Positions 1 through 7,089 are shown, counted from the stretch's first letter. The stretch: DNA of 9,809 nt from Bacillota bacterium (GCA_029268085.1 JAJUHD010000091.1:1-9809); one strand, 5' to 3'. Numbers and translations are program-made. The notes: generated from the letters alone by a model not told the origin.

Positions 1-74
1 ACGCCGCGGATAGCCTCTTGCCCGATTTCCGCTGTTATCAGCAAAATAACGGTCAATTTAATTCTCCATTTCAT
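1..74 (-). CDS. Start of an unidentified leftward gene, cut by the window edge
   Basis: A leftward frame opens with ATG at 74-72 and runs without a stop to the edge, giving about 24 residues. They begin MKWRIKLTVILLITAE, a basic start followed by a hydrophobic stretch, as in a membrane anchor or signal segment. The best support is a separate leftward promoter at 113-141, just past the rbs operon terminator, which implies that a transcript starts near 106. The ATG has no good Shine-Dalgarno. An in-frame TTG at 56-54 preceded by GGAGA at 6 nt is an alternative start. The fragment is too short for any family call. That a gene starts here is inference from the promoter and the open frame. Confidence 0.4.
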   Translation of the reverse strand, partial: MKWRIKLTVILLITAEIGQEAIRG

Positions 75-112
75 TAACCGTAATGTCTCGTATCGTTTTA
101 TTGCTTAATCTT

Positions 113-141
113 ATTATAAGATATTATGTCGGCGTTTGCAA
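113..141 (-). promoter_or_regulatory. Leftward sigma-A type promoter for the left-edge gene
   Basis: Read on the minus strand, TTGCAA (141-136) and TATAAT (118-113) are separated by exactly 17 nt. That is a near-consensus housekeeping promoter with a perfect -10 and a 4/6 -35. It lies after the rbs operon terminator and before the ATG at 74, so transcription would start near 106 with a leader of about 30 nt. Confidence 0.6.
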
Positions 142-175
142 CTTGAAAAATTAATATCTTAAAAAAGATAATGAA

Positions 176-202
176 CCGGCCTTTTGGGCACCAAAAGGCC
201 GG
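176..202 (-). terminator. Intrinsic terminator of the rbs operon
   Basis: A perfect 12-bp stem (CCGGCCTTTTGG paired with CCAAAAGGCCGG) closes a 3-nt loop 24 nt past the rbsB stop. On the minus strand the stem is followed by a U-rich stretch ending in six T (positions 175-161). The U-tract is not contiguous with the stem, but position and stem strength make it the likely end of the rbs transcript. Confidence 0.8.
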
Positions 203-226
203 CTTATATTTTCTGCAAATATTGGT

Positions 227-1150
227 TTACTTCTTGATCAGTGTAACTTCAACGGGGATGCTTGCATCGACAGCTTCACCTTTTGCGAGCTTAACAGCGG
301 TTTCAATCGCTGTGGAACCCATAAGGTCGGGCTGCTGGGCAACGGTTGCAGCCATTGTGCCTGCTTCGACCGCTGCTTTTGCGTCGTCCGTTGCGTCAAA
401 GCCGATGATAACCAGCTCTTTTCCTGCTGCTGCGGCGGCTTCAACAGCGCCGAGCGCCATCTCATCGTTGTGCGCAAATACGCCGGCTATATCGCCGTTA
501 GCCTGAAGGATGTTTTCCATAACGGTGAGGCCTTCAGCACGGTTAAAGTTTGCGGTCTGGCTTGCAACGACATCGAGGACGCCGTCTACAGCCTGATGGA
601 AGCCTTCGCCGCGGTCAACAGCAGCGGATGCTCCGGGAACTCCCTGTAGCTCTGCAACCTTTGCGCCCTTGCCGACCAGTTCAACAAGATAATCGCCTGC
701 CAGCTTAGCGCCCATTACGTTATCGGAAGCGATCTGGCAATCAACGGTTTCACCGTTTACGGCACGGTCAACGGCAATGACCTTGATGCCGGCTTTCTTT
801 GCAGCGGTGACAGAGGCTGCGATTGCATCGGAATCAACGGGATTTACAACAAGAACATCGATTTTCTTTGAAATAAGGTCGTCAATATCGTTTGCCTGCT
901 TTGCGGCATCGTCGTTCGCATCGACAACGGTGAGGTCTACGCCGAGTTCAGTTGCTTTTGCCTTTGCTCCGTCAACGAGAGTTACGAAAAAGGGATTGTT
1001 GAGTGTTGAGACGGAAAGCCCGACTGTGATGCTTTCTTCCGCGGCGCCGGTAGCCGCCGGAGATGCGGTAGTCTCTGCGGTTTTTTTGGCGCACGCGCCG
1101 AGGGAAAGTACAAGCGTGAGAACCAGCACAAGGACTAACAGTTTCTTCAT
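227..1150 (-). CDS. rbsB: D-ribose ABC transporter substrate-binding lipoprotein
   Basis: Extracellular, membrane-anchored receptor that binds D-ribose and delivers it to the RbsAC transporter. From the chosen start the protein has 307 residues: a hydrophobic leader, a lipobox LGAC with the lipidated Cys at 20, a short Thr/Ala-rich linker, then a periplasmic-binding-protein type 1 fold. The ribose-contacting residues known from E. coli RbsB all appear in equivalent context: N52, F54 and F55 in STLNNPFF, D128/R129, R180 in DRGEGF, F202, N228 in NDEMALGA, D252 in GFD, and Q272. The specificity call is therefore stronger than for most sugar-binding proteins. An ATG two codons upstream (1156) is open, but its Shine-Dalgarno (GGAG, 1161-1158) would be only 1 nt away; ATG 1150 has 7 nt spacing. 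It is the last gene of the operon, 64 nt after rbsC. Confidence 0.96.
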   Translation of the reverse strand: MKKLLVLVLVLTLVLSLGACAKKTAETTASPAATGAAEESITVGLSVSTLNNPFFVTLVDGAKAKATELGVDLTVVDANDDAAKQANDIDDLISKKIDVLVVNPVDSDAIAASVTAAKKAGIKVIAVDRAVNGETVDCQIASDNVMGAKLAGDYLVELVGKGAKVAELQGVPGASAAVDRGEGFHQAVDGVLDVVASQTANFNRAEGLTVMENILQANGDIAGVFAHNDEMALGAVEAAAAAGKELVIIGFDATDDAKAAVEAGTMAATVAQQPDLMGSTAIETAVKLAKGEAVDASIPVEVTLIKK

Positions 1151-1169
1151 TTTCATTCTCCTTTTGAAA

Positions 1170-1185
1170 ATAAAATATATTTTAT
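1170..1185. repeat. 16-bp perfect AT-only palindrome in the rbsC-rbsB gap
   Basis: ATAAAATATATTTTAT is self-complementary over all 16 bases and lies just upstream of the rbsB Shine-Dalgarno. A small 4-bp hairpin, TCGG-TCTC-CCGA, is adjacent (1186-1197). It could be an RNA stem affecting processing or differential rbsB expression, or simply AT-rich chance. No GC clamp or U-tract makes it a terminator. Confidence 0.3.
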
Positions 1186-1214
1186 CGGTCTCCCGACAAA
1201 ATTCTTAAGAGACA

Positions 1215-2165
1215 TCAGCGTTTGCGGTCGGCAAGAACTGCCAGCAGGATTACTATTCCCTTTACAACGTCCTGATAGTACGAGGAAACATCCAGAATAT
1301 TAAGTCCGTTATTGAGCACCGCAATGATAAGTACGCCGATCAGCGTTCCGTATATCTTTCCGCGTCCGCCGTTCATACTTGTTCCGCCCAGAGCGACAGC
1401 CGCGATGGCGTCGAGTTCATAGCCCGTGCCGATAGTCGGCTGTGCAGAGCCTAAGCGGGACAGAATTACAAGTCCGGCAAGCGCGGACATGAAGCCCGAA
1501 ATCGCATATACGAAAAGCTTTGTACGGTCGGTGTTCACGCCGGCCAGCTCAGCCGCCTTCTGGTTGCTTCCCGTTGCATAGATCCTTCTTCCGCTGACCG
1601 TACGATTCAGAATAAAGTAGAAAAGAGCAAACATCAGGAAAAGAATGATTGCGGGCACCGGTATTACGCCAGCAATCTCCCCCTTGCCGATACCGTTTAG
1701 CAAAACGTTGCTGCCAAGACCTGAAACAGGCTTTCCCCCGCTGAAAATAAGGGTCAGTCCACGGTAAACAGTCATAGTGATCAAGGTTGCGATAAACGGC
1801 TGGAGTCTGCCTTTTGTTACAAGTACGCCGCTGATCGAACCCATTGCGATCCCAAGTGCTAAAGAGGCAAGCATCGCAAGCTCGGGCGCAATTCCCGCCT
1901 TGACCATAATGGCGCAGACCAGAGAGGACAGCGCAAGCGTCGAACCGACGGAGAGGTCGATGCCGCCCGTAAGGATGACACAGGTCATGCCAAACGCAAT
2001 AAGAGCATTTACCGAGGCCTGCCTCAGAAGCGACAACATATTGTTCATACTGCGAAATTCAGGACTTATTATGCTCAGCGCGATCATGACCAATACCAGA
2101 GTTATGAGCGAACCAAACTTCTGAATTATAGTACCCGTATTTTGTTTATTTAATGTTTTATCCAT
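1215..2165 (-). CDS. rbsC: D-ribose ABC transporter permease
   Basis: Integral membrane channel subunit of the ribose importer, expected to work as a dimer with RbsA below and RbsB outside. The 316-residue product (E. coli RbsC is about 321) has repeated hydrophobic segments throughout. Family hallmarks visible are GGIDLSVGS at 67-75, the cytoplasmic loop GRRIYATGSNQKAAELAGVN at 192-211, GGTSMNGGRG at 260-269 and LNNGLNIL at 284-291, followed by VSSYYQ and a final hydrophobic helix. The start is supported by AGGAGGA (2179-2173) with 7 nt spacing. The Shine-Dalgarno and start codon lie inside the end of rbsA, with which it overlaps by 8 nt, so translation is probably coupled. Members of this family also carry other sugars; the ribose assignment rests on RbsB, RbsK and RbsD nearby. 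Confidence 0.95.
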   Translation of the reverse strand: MDKTLNKQNTGTIIQKFGSLITLVLVMIALSIISPEFRSMNNMLSLLRQASVNALIAFGMTCVILTGGIDLSVGSTLALSSLVCAIMVKAGIAPELAMLASLALGIAMGSISGVLVTKGRLQPFIATLITMTVYRGLTLIFSGGKPVSGLGSNVLLNGIGKGEIAGVIPVPAIILFLMFALFYFILNRTVSGRRIYATGSNQKAAELAGVNTDRTKLFVYAISGFMSALAGLVILSRLGSAQPTIGTGYELDAIAAVALGGTSMNGGRGKIYGTLIGVLIIAVLNNGLNILDVSSYYQDVVKGIVILLAVLADRKR

Positions 2166-3669
2166 GGAGAGATCCTCCTGTAGCCAATATCATTACATTT
2201 TCCTGGGTTGCCTTTTGCCATTCAGGAGCCTCAGGGCTGTTTTCTAGGAAACCGCTTACTTCTCCCTCATGGACTACCATTACCCTGTCGCTCATTCCGA
2301 GAATTTCCGGGAGCTCAGAGGATACCATAATAACTGCAACTCCGCTTTCAGACAGTTGGTTTATGATGCTATAAATTTCTTTTTTTGCGCCTACATCCAC
2401 TCCGCGCGTCGGCTCGTCAAGTATAAGAAGCTTAGGGTTCAGAAGGCTCCATTTTGCAAATACCACCTTTTGCTGATTTCCCCCCGACAAATTCGAGCAT
2501 ATCTGATTTGTTCCGAAGCATCTTATCTGCAATTCCTTTACCGCACGTAAGGCAAGACTGTCTTCTTTTTTAAAATCTATTACGCCTTTTGAGGAAATCG
2601 TATCCAGATTCGTCAAAGAAACATTGGTCTTTATACTCTCTTCAAGCATCAGGCCTTCGCTTTTGCGGTCCTCGGTTATAAATCCTATACCGAGGGTCTT
2701 CGCTTTTTCAGGAGAAGTTATCTTTACCTGCTTCCCATACATCAGTATCTCGCCCGAGTCAGCGGGAACACTGCCGAAAATGCTGTGCATGATCTCTGTG
2801 CGTCCTGCGCCCATCAGCCCCGAAACGCCTAGAACCTCACCAGCCCGAACGGAAAATGTAACGTTTCTGAATTTTCCGTTCTTTGTAAGGTTGCGAACCT
2901 CAAGGACCACGTCTCCGATCTTGCTGTTCCTAACCGGATATCTTTCGCCTATATCGCGCCCGATCATCATCCGGACGAGATCATTCATATCCGTTTCCCG
3001 AATGTTCTTTGTCCCGATGTATTTCCCGTCGCGCAGGACGGTTATACGGTCGCAAAGCTCAAATATTTCCTCCATGCGGTGTGAAATATAAACTATGGAA
3101 ACGCCCTGACTGCGAAGGTTCCGGGCAACGCCGAACAGCACCTCTGTTTCTCTCGGTGTCAGCGCGGCGGTAGGCTCGTCCATAATTATCACTTTTACAT
3201 TTGCCATAAGAGCCTTGGCGATCTCGACCATCTGCTGCTGGCCGACAGACAGATCTCCCATAACGGCGTTTACAGGGATGGATACTCCCAGCTTTTGCAG
3301 AGCCTCCTCGCAGCGCCTCCTCATCTCTTTCCCGTCCAGAGCGCCGAACTTTCCGCGTATCTCTTTGCCCATGAACATATTTTCCTCAACAGTAAGCTCA
3401 AACATGACGTTAAGCTCCTGATGTATGAAAACGATACCGTCGGCCTCCGCCTGCCTCGGGTGCGTATAATGGACACGGCGTCCATCAACGAGGACTTCGC
3501 CTTCATCGCGCGTATAAACGCCAGTCAGTATTTTCATTAAGGTCGATTTTCCTGCTCCGTTCTCGCCGACAAGCGCATGTATTTCGCTGTCGTTCAGGAA
3601 AAAGCCGGCATCGCTCAAAACCCTATTGCCGCCGAAGCTCTTAGTAATGCCCCTCATTTCAATTTTCAT
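2158..3669 (-). CDS. rbsA: D-ribose ABC transporter ATP-binding protein (tandem ATPase)
   Basis: Cytoplasmic energy-coupling subunit of the ribose importer. The 503 residues form two fused ABC domains, as in RbsA and MglA. Domain 1 has Walker A GENGAGKST (35-43), Q-loop HQE (83-85), signature LSVGQQQ (140-146), Walker B VIIMDEP (160-166) and H-loop H197. Domain 2 has a degenerate Walker A, GLMGAGRTE (284-292), with Arg in place of Lys; this is usual for the family's second site and not a defect. Its other motifs are EDRKSEG (333-339), LSGGNQQ (394-400) and LLILDEPTRGVD (414-425). The start ATG overlaps the rbsK stop (ATGA) and is preceded by a G-rich GAGGGGG at about 7 nt. The 3' end contains the rbsC ribosome-binding site. 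Confidence 0.96.
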   Translation of the reverse strand: MKIEMRGITKSFGGNRVLSDAGFFLNDSEIHALVGENGAGKSTLMKILTGVYTRDEGEVLVDGRRVHYTHPRQAEADGIVFIHQELNVMFELTVEENMFMGKEIRGKFGALDGKEMRRRCEEALQKLGVSIPVNAVMGDLSVGQQQMVEIAKALMANVKVIIMDEPTAALTPRETEVLFGVARNLRSQGVSIVYISHRMEEIFELCDRITVLRDGKYIGTKNIRETDMNDLVRMMIGRDIGERYPVRNSKIGDVVLEVRNLTKNGKFRNVTFSVRAGEVLGVSGLMGAGRTEIMHSIFGSVPADSGEILMYGKQVKITSPEKAKTLGIGFITEDRKSEGLMLEESIKTNVSLTNLDTISSKGVIDFKKEDSLALRAVKELQIRCFGTNQICSNLSGGNQQKVVFAKWSLLNPKLLILDEPTRGVDVGAKKEIYSIINQLSESGVAVIMVSSELPEILGMSDRVMVVHEGEVSGFLENSPEAPEWQKATQENVMILATGGSLHG

Positions 3670-4580
3670 ACGTCTACCCCCTCGGACTTATACTTGAGCA
3701 GGGCGGCTCTGGTCTCGGCAAGAGTCGGAATAGAGCTCGCCGCGCCCATTCGGGATACCGCTATGGACGAGGCTGCCGAGGCAAGTTCCAGCGCTTCCTT
3801 TACATCAGCCCCGCCTACGACTGAGCTTAAAAAATATCCGACAAACGTGTCACCCGCCGCGGTAGTATCAACAACAGGCACTTTGTATATCCCATGGGAA
3901 AAGCTGTTCTCGGCGTCGCTGTAAACAACTCCCATTTCTCCGAGCGTGAGCACAATTTTCGCCTTGGGAAAACGGCTCAGCAGCGCTTTGCAGATGGCTT
4001 CAGGGTCTTTTTCTCCGGTAAGCGCTTTACCCTCGATCTCATTGAGCATAAAATAAGTAATCTTGCTGAAATCCATATTTAAAAGCTCAGCGTCAATCGG
4101 TGAAGGGTTCATGGCAATGACCATTCTGCGCCTGTATGCGGAGTCAATTATATATTCCAGTAAATTTATCTCATTTTGAAGAACCAGCAGATCACCTTCG
4201 CTGAAACAGGAAAGGGTATGGTCGATCCATTCCTTTGTGATTTCGCCGTTCGCGCCATGATTAATAATAATACAGTTCTGTCCTGATGAGTCGACCTGAA
4301 TGAATGCGGTGCCGGTATGCTTACCGCTGCGGTCGACGAATCCGGTGTTCACGCCGTGTTTTTCGAGTAGCTCCGTCAGCCAGAGTCCGTCGTTTCCGAT
4401 CTTCCCCGCGTGGTATACTTCTCCTCCGGCAAGCTTGAGAGCTACGGACTGGTTCAGTCCCTTGCCTCCCGGAAAAAATTCAACGCTTTTGGCCGCAAGG
4501 GTTTCACCGGGCCTTACGAAATGGTCTACAGCGTAAACCATGTCAATATTCAGCGAGCCGAAATTCAAGATGCGGTTCAT
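3666..4580 (-). CDS. rbsK: Ribokinase (PfkB family)
   Basis: Phosphorylates D-ribose at O5 with ATP to give ribose 5-phosphate for the pentose phosphate pathway and nucleotide synthesis. The 304-residue protein shows the ribokinase N-terminal signature GSLNID (8-13), the sugar-binding GGKG (38-41) followed by NQSVA, an N-x-x-E motif (N180 to E183) linked to Mg/phosphate use, and the C-terminal PfkB signature DTTAAGDTF (238-246) with catalytic base D244. Length matches known ribokinases. The start overlaps the repressor stop as ATGA and has AGGAG at 10 nt, so it is translationally coupled to rbsR. PfkB kinases vary in substrate; ribose is inferred from the neighbouring transporter and RbsD. 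Confidence 0.93.
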   Translation of the reverse strand: MNRILNFGSLNIDMVYAVDHFVRPGETLAAKSVEFFPGGKGLNQSVALKLAGGEVYHAGKIGNDGLWLTELLEKHGVNTGFVDRSGKHTGTAFIQVDSSGQNCIIINHGANGEITKEWIDHTLSCFSEGDLLVLQNEINLLEYIIDSAYRRRMVIAMNPSPIDAELLNMDFSKITYFMLNEIEGKALTGEKDPEAICKALLSRFPKAKIVLTLGEMGVVYSDAENSFSHGIYKVPVVDTTAAGDTFVGYFLSSVVGGADVKEALELASAASSIAVSRMGAASSIPTLAETRAALLKYKSEGVDV

Positions 4581-5629
4581 AAGATGCCTGCTCCTTTATG
4601 CTGGTTTGGTTTTGAAGTGCTTTTTCTGACTATAAGCTCCGGCTTGAACTGTACATTTTCCTGAACCTCGCCGGGATTATTGATCATTCCGATGATTTTG
4701 CTTGCCGCACATTCTCCTATAAGGTAGGCCGGTTGCTTCACCGTCGTCAGAGGAGCCTCGGCAAATTCGGAAAAAGGCAGATCGTCGAATCCGACGATTG
4801 AAAGGTCTTCCGGAACCCTCATACCGCGCTGGGACGCCTGGCGGTAAACGCCGTATGCCATCATGTCGTTGCATGCAAATATTGCCGTAACGCCCTGATC
4901 GAGCAGTTCGGAGGAAAGTGAGAAACCTGTCTGCGTGTGATAGTTACCTTCCCGTACAAGAGCGGGATTAAATGTTATCCCCGCTTCCTGCAACGCGCGG
5001 ATATGTCCGAAAAGACGATGCTGAGAAGACTGCGCGCCCATTGGGCCGGTTATGCAGCCGATCGATCTGTGTCCCAACTCCAAAAGATGCTTGGTTGCCA
5101 GATATCCGCCCAGTTCATTATCGGACTGGACGCACGGCAGACTCGTGCCGTATTCCTCCGTAGAAACAACACGGTCTACAAGAACAATAGGTTTCTCCGT
5201 CGGTCTGAGAGCTTTGAAGCATTCGGCCGCCATGTTCTCGGAAGCGTTAAAGGATGTAACGAGCAGAAAACCGTCAACTCCTCGATCCAACAGGACATTT
5301 ACATATTCTACATCCTTTTCGGGCTTGTCATTCGTGTTGCATAAAAAAACGCTGAATCCGAGCTCCTGACAGCGTGTCTCGGCGCCTTTTGCGATTTCCG
5401 CAAAGAACATATTCGTTATATCGGGTATAATAAGTCCTATAGCCTTTGTCCTTTTTGTTATCAGGCTGACAGCCGCGTGGTTCGGATGATAATTCATCTC
5501 CTTGGCTGCGGCAAAAACTCTGTCGCACGTCTCTTTTGATATTCTGTGCTTTTTGTGATTGAGCACAAGTGATACCGTTGAGACCGAAAGCCCTGTTTTC
5601 TGTGCAATATCCCGTATTGTCGTAGCCAT
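4577..5629 (-). CDS. rbsR: LacI-family transcriptional repressor of the ribose operon
   Basis: Sugar-responsive DNA-binding repressor and first gene of the operon it probably controls. The 350 residues comprise an N-terminal LacI helix-turn-helix (about 4-25, TIRDIAQKTGLSVSTVSLVL), a hinge (about 50-60, NHAAVSLITKR) and a periplasmic-binding-protein-like effector domain from about 62, with typical LGLIIPDI-like, LLxRGVDG and SIVGFDDLPF wording. The start has GAGGAG (5642-5637) at 7 nt. Its stop overlaps rbsK. Two putative operators with a central CpG lie in the upstream intergenic region. The ribose effector is inferred from context, because this family cannot be typed reliably by eye. The tail after residue 335 (KSTSKPNQHKGAGIL) is short and polar. 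Confidence 0.9.
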   Translation of the reverse strand: MATTIRDIAQKTGLSVSTVSLVLNHKKHRISKETCDRVFAAAKEMNYHPNHAAVSLITKRTKAIGLIIPDITNMFFAEIAKGAETRCQELGFSVFLCNTNDKPEKDVEYVNVLLDRGVDGFLLVTSFNASENMAAECFKALRPTEKPIVLVDRVVSTEEYGTSLPCVQSDNELGGYLATKHLLELGHRSIGCITGPMGAQSSQHRLFGHIRALQEAGITFNPALVREGNYHTQTGFSLSSELLDQGVTAIFACNDMMAYGVYRQASQRGMRVPEDLSIVGFDDLPFSEFAEAPLTTVKQPAYLIGECAASKIIGMINNPGEVQENVQFKPELIVRKSTSKPNQHKGAGIL

Positions 5630-5682
5630 TGGAACGCTCCTCTTCTGGTGCTTATGAGCCCGTATAATACTGCCGGACCTGC

Positions 5683-5702
5683 TTGGTAAACCGTTCTACC
5701 TA
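5683..5702. promoter_or_regulatory. Putative RbsR operator O1 (LacI-type palindrome)
   Basis: TTGGTAAACCGTTCTACCTA is an imperfect inverted repeat; its half-sites TTGGTAAACC and TAGGTAGAAC match at 7 of 10 positions. The central CpG is typical of LacI-family operators. It lies 53 nt upstream of the rbsR start codon, at the putative promoter. A related site is found at 5859-5878. Assignment to RbsR is inference. Confidence 0.5.
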
Positions 5703-5732
5703 ATATATGACGCATAATTGGCCTAAAGTCAA
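5702..5732 (-). promoter_or_regulatory. Putative promoter of the rbsRKACB operon
   Basis: On the minus strand TTGACT (5732-5727) is followed after 17 nt by CATATA (5709-5704), or after 19 nt by TATATT (5707-5702). Transcription would start near 5697, inside the palindrome at 5683-5702. A second possibility is TATTAT at 5669-5664 with a weak TTTACC at 5690-5685 (15-nt spacer), where the palindrome would cover the -35. Both arrangements fit repression; the choice is uncertain. Confidence 0.45.
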
Positions 5733-5817
5733 TGGGTATATGAACATTTACTCCTGTGCAATTGAATATTCTCATAATATTATAAAATTTCGAATAATTA
5801 ATTGTATATTTCGCCTA

Positions 5818-5855
5818 TTTATTCTTTCAATGATTGTATATATAATGTGGATAAT
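5818..5855 (+). promoter_or_regulatory. Putative rbsD promoter
   Basis: A perfect TATAAT at 5841-5846 has a weak TTTATT at 17 nt upstream (5818-5823). Overlapping it, GATAAT at 5850-5855 has TTCAAT at 18 nt (5826-5831). The surrounding DNA is very AT-rich, so chance matches are possible. Position upstream of O2 and rbsD supports a promoter here. Confidence 0.35.
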
Positions 5856-5858
5856 AAC

Positions 5859-5878
5859 GTGATATATCGTTTTACCAC
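5859..5878. promoter_or_regulatory. Putative RbsR operator O2 in front of rbsD
   Basis: GTGATATATCGTTTTACCAC has half-sites GTGATATATC and GTGGTAAAAC, matching at 7 of 10 positions, with a central CpG. Its minus-strand core GGTAAAACGATATATC agrees with O1's core GGTAAACCGTTCTACC at 12 of 16 positions, with the CpG aligned. It starts just after the likely -10 of the rbsD promoter, where a bound repressor would block initiation. Confidence 0.45.
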
Positions 5879-5914
5879 ACTATAACTTGTTTCAGAAAGG
5901 CTGTGTAAAAATAT

Positions 5915-6310
5915 ATGACTAAAGACGGTATTTTGAATCCCGATCTCTGTGACGCAATCGCGCGCTGCGGACATACGGATTATTTCGTAATTGCTGATCC
6001 CGGACTTCCGCTTCCCGAGGGTGTAAGGGTGATCGATCTGTCGCTGGTCCGCGGCATCCCGACTTTTATGGACACTCTCAACGCTGTAAAAAAACAGCTC
6101 GTTATTGAATCCTATATACTCGCAGAGGAAATGGAGCCTAACAGCAAGGCCTGTTTTAATGAAGTCTGCGCCGCTCTTGCCCCTCTTCCGTATAAAACAG
6201 TTTCACACGAACAGCTCAAAGAGCTTACAAAAAAAGCAAAAGTCATCATCCGTACCGGAGACCCTGTCCCATATGCAAACGTGGTCTTGGTCTGCGGCGT
6301 CAACTTTTGA
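5915..6310 (+). CDS. rbsD: D-ribose pyranase
   Basis: Cytoplasmic mutarotase that interconverts the pyranose and furanose forms of D-ribose, supplying the form used by ribokinase. The 131-residue protein is full length for the RbsD/FucU family. It matches RbsD in GHTD with catalytic His20, the nearby Asp28 in IADPGLPLP, IDLSLVRGIPTFMD, the central AEEM, HEQLKELTKKAKVIIRTGD, and the C-terminal PYANVVLVCGVNF. RbsD rather than FucU is supported by the adjacent rbs operon and the HEQ-type region. It is transcribed away from rbsR, unlike the usual position inside the operon. The AGAAAGG Shine-Dalgarno (5894-5900) is 14 nt from the ATG, longer than normal, and no better start is present. Confidence 0.94.
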   Translation: MTKDGILNPDLCDAIARCGHTDYFVIADPGLPLPEGVRVIDLSLVRGIPTFMDTLNAVKKQLVIESYILAEEMEPNSKACFNEVCAALAPLPYKTVSHEQLKELTKKAKVIIRTGDPVPYANVVLVCGVNF

Positions 6311-6319
6311 TTAATTAAT

Positions 6320-6358
6320 AATAAAGCCGGATGTAAACTCATTACATCCGGCTTTATT
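6320..6358. terminator. Bidirectional terminator between rbsD and the CAP gene
   Basis: A perfect 17-bp stem, AATAAAGCCGGATGTAA with its complement, closes a 5-nt ACTCA loop, 9 nt after the rbsD stop. The AAT/ATT-rich stem ends give T-rich 3' sides on both strands. It serves convergent genes: rbsD from the left and the LysM-CAP gene (stop at 6385) from the right. Confidence 0.9.
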
Positions 6359-6384
6359 CGGATCTTTTATTTGGCTAATTGGCC

Positions 6385-7017
6385 TTAAGGATATTTGATG
6401 AACATCTGCGTCCAATAGAACGTGCCGTTTGAGGCCTTAGCAACGCCTACTCCGATTTGATTGTAGGTCTTACTTAGAATATTGCTTCGATGGCCCGGGG
6501 AGTTCATCCAGCTGTTCATAACCTCCTGAGGAGTACGCTGGCCATAAGCAATGTTTTCCCCTGCGGCTGAAAATCGTATTCCGAAGCTTTCCATCATATT
6601 GAACGGCGAACCATAGGTGGGTGACTGATGGGCGAAATAATGCTTGTCTATCATATCCTGCGACTTATAACGAGCAACGCGGCAGACTTCCCAATTGGAT
6701 TTTAAAGCCGGCAGCCCGTTATAGGCTCTCTGCTGATTGACCAATTCGATGACCTTTTGTTCAAGCGCTTTTACATCGTCTATACTTGGGATATTGATTT
6801 TTTGTCCCGGATAGATCATAGATGGATTGCCGATCTGCGGATTTGCCTGGATAAGTTCGCTCACGCCGATCTGGTATCTGACAGCAATCTTCCACATAGT
6901 GTCCCCCGGAGCGACCGTATGAGTACCGCTCTGCGCGAAAGCCTGAACAGGGAAAAGCATTAATACCAAAATAAGGAAAATAGCTGCCGATTTTCTTAAT
7001 TTTCCGATGTGCTTCAT
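6385..7017 (-). CDS. Secreted LysM and CAP-domain protein (YkwD/SCP-like)
   Basis: Exported cell-wall-associated protein of 210 residues. Residues 1-28 form a signal peptide (basic KHIGKLRKS, hydrophobic core, AFA before a likely cleavage at 28/29). A single LysM peptidoglycan-binding domain spans about 33-77 (HTVAPGDTMWKIAVRYQI through YPGQKINIP). A bacterial CAP domain spans about 86-207, with HYFAH (H130), GENIAYG (E154), SWMNSPGHRSNIL (H176) and YWTQMF, so the conserved CAP cavity residues are present. The start has GGAGG (7029-7025) at 7 nt. The biochemical role of bacterial CAP proteins is unsettled; the SafA/YkwD-like layout suggests cell-wall or spore-related surroundings, but nothing here proves it. 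It appears monocistronic. Confidence 0.9.
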   Translation of the reverse strand: MKHIGKLRKSAAIFLILVLMLFPVQAFAQSGTHTVAPGDTMWKIAVRYQIGVSELIQANPQIGNPSMIYPGQKINIPSIDDVKALEQKVIELVNQQRAYNGLPALKSNWEVCRVARYKSQDMIDKHYFAHQSPTYGSPFNMMESFGIRFSAAGENIAYGQRTPQEVMNSWMNSPGHRSNILSKTYNQIGVGVAKASNGTFYWTQMFIKYP

Positions 7018-7048
7018 TCAAACACCTCCCGCATTAGTTTTTGCAGGT

Positions 7049-7077
7049 ATTATGTATTTCAATACTTCAACTGTGAA
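7049..7077 (-). promoter_or_regulatory. Promoter of the LysM-CAP gene
   Basis: On the minus strand TTCACA (7077-7072) and CATAAT (7054-7049) are 17 nt apart, each one base from the sigma-A consensus. Transcription would begin near 7042, about 25 nt before the start codon at 7017. Confidence 0.6.
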
Positions 7078-7089
7078 AAGCGATTTTAA

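Noticed and set aside
284..292. RbsA second-domain Walker A lacking Lys, taken as a damaged active site (residue numbers of the protein)
   Set aside because: The GxxGAGRTE form is the normal degenerate second site of RbsA/MglA-type tandem ATPases.
1154..1156. Upstream ATG as the rbsB start
   Set aside because: GGAG would be 1 nt from it; ATG 1150 has the normal 7 nt spacing and still leaves a good signal peptide.
171..1208. Plus-strand open frames opposite rbsB (111 and 143 residues)
   Set aside because: They are antisense to a clearly coding lipoprotein gene, have Ala/Ser-rich shadow composition and no sensible ribosome-binding sites.
4937..5369. Plus-strand open frames of 135 and 105 residues opposite rbsR
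   Set aside because: They mirror a full LacI-family gene; the translations are Arg/Ser/Cys-rich with no domain, and no promoter or Shine-Dalgarno was seen.
5800..5880. AT-rich intergenic stretch as a replication origin or attachment site
   Set aside because: No repeats resembling DnaA boxes or iterons and no integrase nearby; it is explained by the divergent promoters.
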